Part shown: positions 22,816-34,289 of the stretch, piece after piece
Layout: each line of letters opens with the position of its first letter
Position numbering within the stretch: position 1 is the stretch's first letter
The notes under the pieces: generated by a model
What the model was told of the DNA's origin: nothing
The model's input: the letters and a program-made list of their open reading frames with translations, nothing else
The model's database searches: none
Program-made: the position numbers and the translations under genes
DNA from: Megascapheus bottae
Lineage: Eukaryota; Chordata; Mammalia; Rodentia; Geomyidae
Length of the DNA: 64,000 nucleotides
NCBI GenBank assembly: GCA_024803745.1
Contig: JANJXV010000037.1
Location: forward strand, 6,411,501-6,475,500
Direction: 5' to 3'

Positions 22816-24379
22816 CCTTTTTGCCTTCGAATCAGCTACAGAAACAAAGCAATTTAGCACAGCAAAAAGCTTATTAACACATGATACAGTTCAGTGGCAT
22901 GAGAAAATGCTGGGGAGAAAACAAGGAAATATTCCCAGAGGTGGGGGAGAGAAATAGGTAGATTTGAATATTTCAAATCAAAGAAGCTGTGCCTACCAGT
23001 GAATAACTGAGCCAAGTGTAAGAGAAAGGTCAAAATTGAAGCTCTGGCTGCAGAAAAACCTCAGCTTTGTGGGATGAGAGATAGTAGCTTAATTCCTCAA
23101 TTTGTCCAGCAAGTATCATATACAGCTAAAGTGGCAATTTTCAAAATTCTCATCTTTCATTTAAGAGAGTCTTGGGTTTTCTCTGGTAAGTCCTGCTATT
23201 TTTTCTTTTTTCTTTTTGTTCCTTTTCTTTTACAGATTTACCTTGATGCGACAATGTAAGACATCCACATTTATGTGTGGCAAAGGAATGTGAAGATTTG
23301 TGCTTATCTGCACAGAAAAACAGTAAGGAAAAATATTAATAGAAGTATATTTTCTATCTGAAGTGCTATACAAGTGGATCCAAAGTGTTTGCAACAGAAA
23401 ATTAATAACATGTGGAAAAGCAGGCAAAATATACACTAGTTGGAAAAGCAATGTGAGAATGTATAGTGGCATAACAGACCTATTTTCTCCACAGAGGCAG
23501 AATTTGCCTTGAGTAACTCAACATACTTCCAAAAAAGAGAGGAAACGAATTCTGAAATTCAACAGGCAAATATGAAGAGTCTTGCCGTGAATCTAGAGAT
23601 CCTCTGAATCTAGAGTTTTCCTATTCAAGTACAAAGATCCATCCATTCTTGGATAGTGACCAATTGCTAGATTCTGGACAAGATATCTGCACCTTGTCCA
23701 GAATGGCTATGAATCAAGTAAATTTCCTGATTTCTTGAAACTCTATCTGAGAGTTATGTATGCAAATCTATACAGTAATCTCTCATGTATACAATTGGAT
23801 GGAGCTACTCAGTCTAGGAAACACATAATAGGAACCTAAGTACCATGTCAGAGAAAGGGGGATGGAATCCCAGGAGCTTCCTGATGTCTGACCTGGGTTC
23901 TAAAAGTGAATTCTAGCTAACAGGACATAGACTTCTAGGGAGAGAAAAGCAATGCTGGGCTTGTGATTGTGGTTATTCTCTAAACTAGAATATTATAGTG
24001 ACATAGGGACTACATGATAAAAAAAACATTAAATGTAGTGGCTCTTTGGGAGATACAATGCATGTTTCAGTACTAACTGAAAACACTTGAATGGCTGTCT
24101 GATTTTAGTTGATTAGAATATAACTTCATTAGCTTATGTCTTAAGGTAGTGATGAAGGTTTGGAAGTGTAATGATTGATTCATCCTGGGTAAATTCTGAA
24201 TATCTGACTCTGGTCAGAGAGGAAATAGCATGGGGTCATCTTATGGGGTGAATTTGTAGAGGCGATTTGTGGAAACTTAGTTCAAAGGAAAGAGTGACTA
24301 GTTTCAGAGCTTCTACCAGAACTACAGAAAATCTGTCTAAAAATTGTGGCATGCAATATCTTTGAAAGTCAAAGAACTA
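22816..24379. other. 1.6 kb with no recognisable gene or repeat
   Basis: A relatively repeat-poor stretch. The T-rich patch near 23200-23232 and frames of 61 and 80 codons have no support. Confidence 0.55.
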
Positions 24380-24640
24380 TTGCAATTAGGATCACAGCAT
24401 GCTCTTCAAATTCCCATTATAAACTCTGTATCTCTGATCTTTGGTGATGTTTATCCAGAATGTCTTCCAAGCCCTATCCTACCAATGAATTCGGCTCTCT
24501 CACATCCCTTATGATCTCAGAGCTTAATTACATATCCAAACTTCATCTTATCACAATTCCAATCCCTGCTCCAGGAAGGCTCTCCTTCTTCAGAGCATGA
24601 AAAAAAATCTTTATTTATGAGTCCCTTAGTCTTAAGCTAA
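24380..24640 (+). mobile_element. L2-like fragment (weak)
   Basis: 'tcttccaagccctatcctac', 'atcacaattccaatccctgc' and 'ccaggaaggctctccttctt' weakly follow L2 3' landmarks ('gcctggaatg', 'aggaagccttccctgacc'). Low confidence. Confidence 0.3.
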
Positions 24641-25555
24641 AATCAAACCTCTATTGGAAATAATGCACACACAATAAAGGAGACTTCCTCACTGAGAACA
24701 TCTGAAGAGTTTGGCCACGGAGCAGCCATAGCCATTGGAAAACCTAATGGACAGGAGAGAAGCAATGGATATTGATGAAAGTCACCTACCTGCCTCCAAC
24801 AGTGTCTGATAAACAGAATCTATATTTGAACACAAATACACTAACTAAAGGCAGAAAGCTCATCCACAATTAGTCAAAGGTCAATATTTTAATATGCACC
24901 CCACTTTCCATGTCTGGTAAATAAATATTTGCTTTGAAGCCATGACATCTAAGAGAAAGCTCACAGTACAGCAAAACCCCATTTCATGGATGCTTGCATT
25001 TTCTCCTATGACAAGTGTTAGTATGAGATCAATGCATTGAACAAAGTCATTTAAGACAAAGCAATCATCTGTCTATGTGCAGTGAAGCAGAGAAAACAGG
25101 CCAAATAATACATTGGTCCAGCTCAATCTGTACCTGGTATATTAGCTGTTTACCGGAATAATTTGAAACCCAAGTCCGTTCTCAGAGCAGAGATAAATCT
25201 AATGAAGTTAACCTGCCATGTGGAATGATTTTAATGCATTTAAACTTTTTTTATGAGAAAGTAACAGAAAAGTAGAAATCACATTCAAATAAATCTGAAT
25301 TTGAAAGACATCCTGCAAATTGGCTTTACAATACACATCTAATATGAAATAACTATTTCCCTCACTTTATTGTATGAATGGAAAGTACTGACCAGGAAGA
25401 TCCAAGATTTTTAGTTGACTAATAACATGTAATTGCTCAGAATGCTGTCTTTGAAGAAATACAGGGAAAATTAATTTGTATCATTTAAAATGTTTTAAGG
25501 TATTTACATTTATAAATAGTTGGACAAAGCAAGGAACTGACTTATCCATTTTCTC
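24641..25555. other. No recognisable gene; possible conserved non-coding sequence
   Basis: No repeat landmarks. The stretch 25180-25330 holds TAAT/ATTA words ('aatgattttaatgcatttaa'). It could be unique, possibly conserved sequence, but conservation cannot be judged from one genome. Confidence 0.4.
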
Positions 25556-25581
25556 TGTGTGTATGTGTGTGTGGGTGGGGG
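25556..25581. repeat. Degenerate TG/GGGT tract at a SINE tail
   Basis: 'gtgtgtatgtgtgtgtgggt' followed by GGGGGG, directly at the 3' tail of the minus-strand SINE at 25586. Confidence 0.85.
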
Positions 25582-25585
25582 GGTG

Positions 25586-25801
25586 GTCATAGGGCTTGAA
25601 CTTGACCTGGGCATTGTCCCTGAGCTCTTCAGCTCAAGGCTACCACACTATCCTTGAGCCAAGCCCCACTTCCCTTTTTCTAGAGGTTAGTTTGATATAA
25701 GAGTCTTAGGTCTTTTTGTGCCTGGGATGGATTTTAACTTTGATCTTCAGATCTCAGCCTTCCTAAGTAGCTAGGATAACAGGCATGAGCCACTGCACCT
25801 G

Positions 25802-25802
<1 letters not shown>
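25586..25802 (-). mobile_element. B1-type dimeric SINE between two TG tracts
   Basis: The plus strand carries 'catagggcttgaacttgacc', 'ctgagctcttcagctcaagg', 'agtttgatataagagtctta', 'ttcagatctcagccttccta' and 'acaggcatgagccactgcac'. Full length. TG-rich sequence lies on both sides. Confidence 0.9.
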
Positions 25803-25852
<50 letters not shown>

Positions 25853-25872
25853 GGTGTGGGTGTGTGTGTGTA
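25803..25872. repeat. (TG)n microsatellite
   Basis: About 24 perfect TG units, then an imperfect TGGGTG section. Confidence 0.96.
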
Positions 25873-26155
25873 ACCTGATAATACAGACTAATTTAGTCAT
25901 ATAAATATCAATCTTGTTTCACCTCTAGATCTGGCAATTTCTTCCCTCCATGTTCTTCTGTGGATTTTCACCACATCTCTTCCCTGTACTTACACATCTC
26001 TACAATAGTCTTGGCTATTAGTCCTCTTTCTCCTGTGGCACAAAACAGACAACAAAGAAGGAGGAAGTCCTTGATTGTGGAAACCTATAGAGTATCTTCA
26101 AACTTCCAAGACACATGTGGACATCTGGATCAATATGCAGTATTTGTTTTGTTAT

Positions 26156-26236
26156 GATCTTGATACTAGAGTTTGAACCCAGAGTCTCAAACATGCTAAC
26201 CACTCATTCTAACCACTAAGAAACACCTGCAGCCTA
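26156..26236 (-). mobile_element. ID-like monomer fragment
   Basis: 'ctagagtttgaacccagagt', 'aaacatgctaaccactcatt' and 'ctaaccactaag' read in reverse as a tRNA-like unit with a 'ggttcaaactctag' B box. Degraded. Confidence 0.5.
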
Positions 26237-26238
26237 GG

Positions 26239-26407
26239 CTCCTCCTCCTCCTCCTCCTCCTCCTCCTCCTCCTCTTCCTCCACTTCTTCTCCTTCTCCTT
26301 CTCCTTCTCCTTCTCCTTCTCCTTCTCCTTCTCCTTCTCCTTCTCCTTCTCCTTCTTCTTCTTCTTCTTCTTCTTCTTCTTCTTCTTCTTCTTCTTCTTC
26401 TTCTTCC
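26239..26407. repeat. Long polypyrimidine tract (CTC)n-(TTCTCC)n-(TTC)n
   Basis: 169 bases that are all C or T on the plus strand except one A at 26282. The blocks are about a dozen CTC units, then about eleven CTTCTC units, then about twenty TTC units. The minus-strand poly-Arg/Gly frame across it is an artefact. Confidence 0.97.
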
Positions 26408-26479
26408 CAAGTTCATTCCCCTCTCAGACAAAAATGTACAAGTTATGGTATGTATGTTTTATAATAAACTATAGATGGG

Positions 26480-27334
26480 CTAGGAGGTGGAAGATGGCAG
26501 CGGTTCAGTGTGAGACATACTGAGCTCCCACCAAGATTCAAGTTCTGACAGCGTAGGGGACAGTTCTTTACCAGAAATTGATCCTAAGTAAGCTTCAGTG
26601 CCACAGAGATCTCAGTCAGAGAGGAAAAAGGCAGAATACTGGCACGAGAAGACAGCATGGACCCCCGCCAGTCACAGAGCAGACAACACTTCATGGCAGT
26701 GCAAACCCGCCGGCTGCAGACAGAGCCACACAGAGCCTGCGCGAGCCCAGAGCCGACACCCAGCCATGCATGGACCTGCCAGCTTCACAGAACCGGAGAA
26801 TCCAGCAATTTGTGAGTATCTCCGAGGAGAAGTTTCCACTTCTGCTCGCAAAACAGCAATGGGAGGGTACCCTCCCCCACAAGCTGAGAGCAGCGCCATC
26901 TTGACTGCTGGCAAAGACCTGGACAAAGCAAGTGGAGCCTGAGAGGTGATGATGGAAACGACATCTTTCTAACTGGCAAAGGATTTCCCAGAGATCCCTT
27001 AGCCAGAAATCCAGCCCCACCGCTGCTGAAGTCCATCCCTTGTGCCAGCCACAGACCTGGTAAGCAAAGCTGCCAAATAACTACCAACCAAGAATACTGT
27101 AACCCAGCTAAGCTCTCATTCATAACTGAGGGAACAATAAAAATATTCCATTCCAGGGAAAAGCTGCAACATTATCTAGCAACCGAACCAACATTACAGA
27201 AAATTCTCAAAGATGTTCTACACATAGAAAACCAACACAAATGTAATACAGAGAAAGAAATGGAACCTTAAACTCATAACATCTAAATACCACAAGAACT
27301 ATCAAGACATAGGCCCTAATGAAAGCTTGTAAAA
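26480..27334 (+). other. L1 5' UTR-like region joined to ORF2, without ORF1
   Basis: Overlapping frames of 108 and 114 codons (26578-26942) are GC-richer than the surroundings, as is usual for L1 5' UTRs. Near 27085, 'accaagaatactgtaaccca' followed by 'ctctcattcataactgaggg' resembles the segment just upstream of ORF2 in older mammalian L1s, as I remember it. A full ORF1 (about 1 kb) does not fit between 26480 and 27335, so it was deleted, or the element never had it. Confidence 0.6.
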
Positions 27335-28238
27335 ATGGCAGAAAGTAATAAATATTTCTCAACCTGACTCTCAATATCAATGGACTTAACTCTCCAATTA
27401 AATGACATAGACTATCTAGCTGGATCAAAAAGCAAGATCCATCGTTCTGCTGTCTTCAAGAGGCACATCTTACCCAAAAAAAACAAACATTTTTTTGAAA
27501 ATAAGAGGTTGGAATAAACTTTATCAAGCTAATGGCCCCGATAAACAGGCTGGAGTTGCCATTCTCATATCAGATAAAATGAACTTCAAACTAAAATCAG
27601 TGAGAAAAGACAAGGTTACAACATATTACTAAAGGGATCTTTCCTCCAGGAGGACATAACCATCCTAAACATCCACACACCTAATCCCGGAGCTCTAAAC
27701 TTCAGGAAGCAAACCTTACTTTCACTGAAACCATACATAGATCGAAACACACTGATTGTTGGTGACTTTCACACACCTCTCTCACCTATGGACAGATCAA
27801 CCAGGCATAAACTCAACAGAGAAATCTTAGAATTGAACAAATGTATAGACCAACTAGATCTAACAGATATCTGCAGATTATTCCTCCCAGCAACAACACA
27901 ATATATGTTTTCTTTCAGCAGCGCATGGAACATTTTCCAAAATAGACCACATTTTAGGGCATAAAACAAACCTGAGCAGATTCAGAAACACTGAAAGCAT
28001 TCCCTGCATTCTCTCAGACAACAAGGGCATCAAATTAGAACTGAATACCCATCTCTACCAACAAAACCTGGTAACTCATGGAGATTGAACAACACATTGT
28101 TGAATCACCAATGGGTCATCAAAGAGATCAGAATAGAAATCCAACAGTTTATGAAATTTAACAAAAAGGAGTACACTAAATAACAACTCCTTTGGGACAT
28201 GGCAAAGTCAGGACTCAGAGGAAAATTTATAGCTCTGT
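27335..28238 (+). pseudogene. L1 ORF2 endonuclease region, broken
   Basis: The encoded landmarks LTLNINGLNSPIK (from 27364) and later 'attgttggtgactttcacac' (the GDFN/GDFH-type apurinic endonuclease motif) and 'aatagaccacattttagggc' (the DHI region) identify the EN domain. The candidate ATG at 27335 is out of frame with LTLNINGLNS, and several more frame changes follow. The domain cannot be made as one protein. Confidence 0.85.
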
Positions 28239-28874
28239 GTGCCTACAATAACATATTGGAAAAAATCACAAACCATCAATTTAATGTGTCACCTTAAGCT
28301 CCTGGAAAAAGAGAAAGAAACCAACCCTAATCCTAGTAGGAGGAAGCGAATTATTAAAATCAAAGCAGAATTAAATGAATTGGAGTCCAAAAAAACTATA
28401 GAAAGAATCAACAAAACAAGGAGTTGGTTCTTTGAAAAAATTAACAAAATTGACAGACCCTTAGCAAAGCTTACCAAAGAAAGAAGAGAACATACTGAAA
28501 TAAACAAAATCACAGACAAAAATGGTAATATCAGAACAGAAATTACCAAGATCCAGAGTATCATGAGGGAATACTTCTCAAACCTTTATGCCGACAAATT
28601 TGAGAATTTAGAAGAAATGGATGAATTCCTAGCCAATATTAACTTACCCACACTGAAACAAGAAGAACTAACCCAACTAAACAGGCCTATTTCAAGCACT
28701 GAAATAGAAATGGCAATAAGAGAACTTCCACCTAAGAAAATCCCAGGGCCAGATGGAGTCACAATGAATTCTATAAGGCCTTCAAAGCAGAGCTCACACC
28801 AATACTCCTCAAGCTCTTCAACGAAATCGAAAATGAAGATTCCTTACCAAACTCTTTCTATGAAGTCAGTATAA
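28239..28874 (+). pseudogene. L1 ORF2 linker and start of RT, open fragment
   Basis: 211 open codons. From about residue 35 it carries the conserved ORF2 linker segments KIKAELNELE, SWFFEKINKIDRPLAKL, FENLEEMDEFL and [11 protein letters not shown]. After PGPDGV the frame is wrong: a one-base loss near 28765 turns the expected FTxEFYQ into a nonsense tail of Ser residues. The correct frame continues on the same strand ([20 protein letters not shown]) and shifts again near 28930. Confidence 0.88.
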
Positions 28875-28953
28875 CCCTCATCCCCAAACCAGACAGAGAT
28901 TCATCAAAGAAAGAGAACTATAGAACTGTTGAACTATTTCTTGACAAACGTCG

Positions 28954-29874
28954 ATGCAAAACTTCTCAACAAAATACTGGCCAACCATCTACAACAACTC
29001 ATCAAAAAAGATTATACACTATGATCCAACAGGATTCATCACAGGGAGGCAAAGCTGGTTCAACATGTGCAAATCAATTAATATAATTCAACACATCAAT
29101 AAGAGCAAGGACAAAAATCACATGATTGTCTCAATAGATGCAGAAAAGGCATTTGACAAGATCCAACACCCCTTTATGTTAAAAGCTCTGGAGAAACTAG
29201 GAATCCATGAAACATTCCTCAGTATAATAAAGGCTGTGATTCACAAACCCACAGCTAGTATTATACTTAATGGCAAAAAGTTAAAGCCATTCCCTCTAAA
29301 ATCAGGAACAAGACAAGGATGCCCACTCTCTCCACTCCTCTTTAACATAGTATTAGAATTCCTAGCCAGAGCAATAAGGCAAGAAGCAAGCATAAAGGGG
29401 ATCCAAATAGGGAAAGAGGAAGTAAAACTTTCCCTGTTTGCAGATGACATGATTCTGTATTTAAAGAACACTATAGACTCCATTCCCAAGCTTCTTGAGC
29501 TGATTCAAAACTTTGGAAGGGTAGCAAGGTATAAAATTAACCCTCAAAAATCAACAGCCTTCCTCTACGCCAACAGTGAGAGGAATGAGGCAACAATCAG
29601 AAAAGCAACTCCTTTTGCAATAGCCTCAAAGAAAATAAAGTACCTAGGAATAAGCTTAACTAAGAATGTAAAGGACCTTTTTGATGAAAAGTTTAAAACC
29701 CTGAAAAAGGAAGTTAAAGCAGAACTGAGGAAATGGAAAAACCTCCCATGCTCCTGGATTGGAAGAATCAACATCGTGAAAATGACAATCTTGCCAAGGG
29801 CTATCTACAAATTCAATGCAATAACCATAAATATCCCAATGTCATTCTTCAAAGAAATGGAAGAGGCAATCTAA
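28954..29874 (+). pseudogene. L1 ORF2 reverse transcriptase core, open fragment
   Basis: 306 open codons, in the L1 frame from about 29005. RT blocks in order: [69 protein letters not shown] (catalytic FADD intact), [24 protein letters not shown] and [11 protein letters not shown]. It stops after FFKEMEEAI, where a frame change leads to the next fragment. This is the best preserved part of the element, but it lacks the EN domain and C-terminus. Confidence 0.93.
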
Positions 29875-30116
29875 ATTTCATATGGAATAATAAAAGACCC
29901 CACATAGCAAAAACATTTCTTAGCAGAAAGAACAGCACAGGAAGAATTTCAATACCAAACTTTAGACTCTATTACAGAGCTATAATTATCAAAACAGCTT
30001 GGTACTGGCACAAGAACAGGCCTGAAGACCAATGCAATAGAACTGAAGACCCAGATATTAAGCCACAGACCTATGGCCACCTAATCTTTGACAAGGAAGC
30101 CAAAAAAATAGAATAG
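29868..30116 (+). pseudogene. L1 ORF2 thumb/Z-region fragment
   Basis: In the next frame the L1 sequence continues as [45 protein letters not shown] and [13 protein letters not shown], then a stop at 30114-30116. The start given is the frame-change point, not an initiation codon. Confidence 0.85.
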
Positions 30117-30427
30117 AAGAAAGATAGCCTCTTCAACAAGTGGTGCTGGCAGAACTGGTTAAGCACCTACAGAAACCTAAAGTTGGATTCTTCTTTGTTA
30201 CCTGCACCAGGATTAACTCCAAATGGATCAAAGACCTCGTGGTAAAAGCTGACACACTGAAAACTTTATAAGAAGGAATAGGAGACACACTAGGCCTCCT
30301 TGGCATAGGTCGAAACTTTCTTAATAAGGGCCAAGAATCACAACAAATCAGAGAAAGGCTGGATAAGTGGGACTGCATTAAACTGCAAAGCTTCTGTATA
30401 GGAAAGGACATAGCTAGTAAATTAATT
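30117..30427 (+). pseudogene. L1 ORF2 segment with multiple frame breaks
   Basis: 'ctcttcaacaagtggtgctg', 'ccaaatggatcaaagacctc' and 'ataagtgggactgcattaaa' are the expected ORF2 landmarks (LFNKWCW, SKWIKDL, DKWDCIKL), but in different frames. Confidence 0.8.
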
Positions 30428-31123
30428 ATGAAGCCTACAGAATGGGAGAAGATCTTCACCAACCATACAAAGGACCAAGGCCTCATATCTAAAATATATC
30501 AACAGCTCAAAAAATTGAATCACTCCAAAACTAACCTCCAAAGTAACAACCATCCCATTAAAAAATGGGCCAAAGACTTAAAGAGAGTCTTCTCTGAAGA
30601 AGAAACAGAAATGGCCTATAGACACATGAAGAAATGCTCAACATCTTTGGTCATAAAAGAAATGCAAATCAAAACAACTCTAAGATTCCACCTCACTCCA
30701 GTTATAATGGCCAGGATCAATACATCTAATAACACCAGATGCTGGAGGGGATGTGGCCAGGAGGGATCATTACTACACTGTTGGTGGGAGTGCAAACTCA
30801 TTCAACTACTATGGAAAACAGTATGGAAGTTCCTCAAAAGACTAAACATAGAGCTCCCATATGACCCAGCAATTCCACTACTTGGCATTTACCCAACCAT
30901 CCAGAATCTAGGGCATACTAAATCTACTAGCAGAACGATGTTCATTGCAGCACTATTTACCATAGCAAAGATATCGAACCAATCCAGATGTCCCTCAGTT
31001 GATGAGTGGATCAACAAGATGTGGTATTTGTACACAATGGAATTCTGTGCTGCTGTCAGAAAGAATGACATCACCCCATTTGTTAGGAAATGGAGAGACT
31101 TAGAAAAAAATCATATTAAGTGA
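30428..31123 (+). pseudogene. L1 ORF2 C-terminal region, open fragment
   Basis: 231 open codons: KPTEWEKIFTNHTKDQGLIS, IKKWAKDLKRVFSEEE, the Cys-rich segment [22 protein letters not shown] with its CX3C and HCWWEC spacing, ELPYDPAIPLLGIYP, CPSVDEWINKMWYLYTMEF, ending KNHIK and stop. This is the normal end of ORF2. The ATG at 30428 is internal and unlikely to be used. Confidence 0.92.
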
Positions 31124-31612
31124 AGTAAGCCAGACTCAAAGGAACTTAGGCTCAATGTTTTCCCTCATTTGTCATAATCAGTAGAAACCTTGGGCTCTCC
31201 TAGTAGAGACTTGGAATAGACAAAAACCTAGATACATAAAGCCATATAGTATGATGCTAAATGAAAGGACCTCTAGGATATAGAAACAAAAGCCATATAA
31301 TGAGTGATTGTTGTCCTTAATGTACTATGTTATCTCTCATCTCTTTTGCTGTCCCTTGGTTATCTCATATTGTTACAGTATCTCACTTTGTTATCTGATA
31401 TATTGGATATATTTGTATTTGGTTATTTGAAATTGGATAGGGAAGGGGTGAAAACAAGATGAAGGGTGAGGGTGGGAGTGAGGGAAATGAGGACTAAGAC
31501 ATAAGAAAGGGTATCAATATATGTGAATTAATGCACCTTCTATCTGGCAAATATAATGCAAACCTTCTTTTAATTACAGTAAAAAATTTATGAAAACAGA
31601 AACTATAGATGG

Positions 31613-33933
31613 AAGCAGCAGAGAGGTAAGTCTGTATGAAATACAATAAGTGATAGGAAAGTTGAGTACCCAGTGAATTACACAATGAAAATTGATGTGT
31701 AAAATAACAACTACTCTTGATGAACTCCTTGTTTCTGATCTTTCTTGGTGATTTTAATCATTGTGATACATTCTGACCCTGTGAAAGTAGAATTACCAGG
31801 AATGGACACTATTTATGAATTCCTGATCTGGGAATTTGGTGAACTTCTGAAGATACTATTTTGTAGAGCAGACTAAAGAAACCTGGTCAGCTGAATGTGT
31901 TTCTTTGTATCATAATACCATTGAGTGGAGTTTAGAAATTTTTGCACAGTTTTCAATTTCAAAAAGAGTCTCCTACTCCCACTCTAACCTGGAGAATTCA
32001 AGTCATGTGTAGCAGGTTGGCTAAGTTGGCACAGAAAATGTTAAGCCAAGGGAGAATTTGTGGATGGACTTTGGCTTCAGAGATGAAATGCATATAATTA
32101 TACAATGCTACATAATTAGTAAACATCACATTCAGTTCTTAATTTCTGTGTCCTATTGGAAATCATAAGTTCTGAATATATAAGTCAGCTTTCATACCTA
32201 GTCGCCCAGACAAAGCTGAGTACCAACTATCTGGCATTTCTTCCAGACAGACTCAGCCATTGCACTTAAATGTTGTATCCAGGACCTCTATAAACATTCA
32301 CTTTAGGGATGGTATATTCAAATAATGAAGAAACCCTTGGGAAATGTAAAAACGAGGTTCTGTAGTGATTGCATATCCATGAGCACAGAACATATCTATG
32401 AGAGAGAGAGAGCTATTCACAGGCCTGTTGAATGAGATAGGGTAAGAAATAAGTTTAATCAAGTAAGGAAGCCATTCAGCCAACTCCATTTACCTAGAAA
32501 TTCCCTTCCATGTAAAGGAGTCATGATGTGACTATGTCTTTCAACGTTCACATGAAGCATAATCTTCAGCACAACAGTACTGAGTGGTGGACCCTTGAGG
32601 AGGAACTTAGGACATGGTGACAACCAGCCACTGCCAGCACAGGAGGGAGAAGAATACTCTGGATGGTATTCTTGACAGTTCAAAGAGGTCAGGGCCCCCT
32701 TCTCGTTCTTTGTGTCTTTTGAATTTTTGACATGGAATTATGGTACAAAAAATAATCCATTGGCATATGCCTTGGACCTCCCAGCCCTCAAGGCAGTGGG
32801 AAATAATTTTGTTGCATATTGTGTAGTCTGTGATACTTCCTTGTTGCAACACTAAATAGACAAAGACTGGAGATTCTCACTAAACATTTTCTCAGCAAAG
32901 CTAAAAGAAAATTCCTAGGATGATAGCATTTTTTCCATATCATTACATACATACTCAGTATATTTCTTCTTAATAAAGACTACGCCTTCTACACATATAA
33001 TATAAACTCTATGCCTTTAGAAATATTTATCTGTAATGAGTTAACTATCAACCAAGTAGGAAGCTACATCATAAATAAAAAGTATTGATACCCAGGAATC
33101 TTAAAAAAGGCTAAGAGGCTGTCTAATAAGAACCAAAAACTAGAAATAAGTCAGAATAAGTAGACTTTAGCTAAGAATATAAGGTTTGATGTGGCTGTCC
33201 TAGAAATCTACCCTTGGAGTTTCACATCTTCCTATTTATGTATGAAAACTGAATTGAAGGCTTGAGTTACACAAAGGACAAAAACTACAGCTGCTTAAAT
33301 AAGAAAGTTTCTCTTACCAGAAGCAAGGCTATTTCACATCATAAAATATATAGATTCCAACATCACCTGAGATAGTGACTTTGTTTGTAAAATCAACCTG
33401 GCATTGTCACTCCCATGGCCCAGACCATGGGAGGGGAGAAGGATAAGAATCCAGATAAAAGTACTTTCTTTTTACATGAATAACTTTTACAAACACACAT
33501 GCTTCTATTTAACAGGTGAGACTTGAGTTGTATTTTCACAACATCAGAAAGCATTGCCATTCTAAGATCCAGTTGAGGTAAAGATTTGTTGTGATAGACA
33601 AAAGGCATAGGCTTATAGACAGACTGCCCTAGTAGTAGATGCTAGTAGATATGTGTATATATCAAGAGCATAAGAGACTTGCAGAGATGTATGCTGCTCC
33701 AACCATGTTGCAAGCCAGGGGCCATGGCTAATTTTCTCAAAGGTCAGGGCAGAGCATGATCTGGGAGGAAATCATGACTAGCCAGTCATGATGTAGCTAA
33801 TTCTCTGGCCAGGAACAAACCACCAGTAAAGTTTGAGACAGATGCTGAGAGGGGAGTAATGTGAAATGCAATGAGGGGAGACAACAGCTGTTGTGAAGTG
33901 AAAATCCTAAAAAGTAGCTCTCTCCTCCATGTG

Positions 33934-33935
<2 letters not shown>
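31613..33935. other. 2.3 kb with no recognisable gene or repeat
   Basis: Unclassified AT-rich sequence. It includes a short (GA)8 at about 32398-32411. Minus-strand frames of 63-81 codons between 32298 and 32852 overlap in different phases and have no domains. Confidence 0.5.

Positions 33936-33975
<40 letters not shown>
33936..33975. repeat. (TG)n microsatellite
   Basis: About 20 perfect TG units. Confidence 0.97.
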
Positions 33976-33979
<4 letters not shown>

Positions 33980-34289
33980 AGGTAAGAAAGTGTTCTCAAA
34001 ACACATTTATCTCCCTAATCACCAATGAGATGCAAATAATCTTCAGGAAAGAATCTTCAGTTGTAAGAAAGAATTGTAAGTAATAAGGGCTGCAGACCTA
34101 CCATTCTCATTTATCGTTCTCATGCTAAGTATAAATAACATTATCAGAAAAAGCAAAAAGCCAATTGTATCTCTTAGAGATATATTAAAAGTCAGGCAAT
34201 AGGCCACAGGATACTGAAAGAAATCAAAGTCAGAGGAATTATTTAACTATTGCTTGGCTTTCCTTATACCATGAAATGTACCTCCATGC

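Larger units (their letters stand above)
26466..31612 (+). mobile_element. L1: L1 LINE, TSD-flanked, ORF1 absent and ORF2 broken
   Basis: Flanks 26466-26478 and 31600-31612 are both aaactatagatgg, a perfect 13 bp TSD, so the insertion is about 26479-31599 (5.1 kb). It opens with 'ggaggtggaagatggcagcg', like the start of mammalian L1 5' UTRs. About 850 bp of 5' sequence follows, with no ORF1 coiled-coil/RRM coding region, and then ORF2 from about 27335. ORF2 carries several frameshifts and stops. A 3' UTR of about 480 bp contains a G-rich purine patch near 31436-31500 and ends 'attacagtaaaaaatttatg'. The 3' end is shared with the copies at 7550 and 37454. Not capable of autonomous movement. 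Confidence 0.96.

Noticed and set aside
22766..22830. Polypyrimidine tract plus AG as a splice acceptor
   Set aside because: A simple TC repeat. No open exon or donor follows.
26234..26431. Minus-strand frame with a long poly-Arg stretch and Gly end
   Set aside because: It is the direct translation of the polypyrimidine microsatellite and has no complexity outside it.
26578..26942. Two overlapping frames of 108 and 114 codons as a new gene
   Set aside because: They lie within the TSD-bounded L1, in its 5' UTR-like start, where GC-rich chance frames are common.
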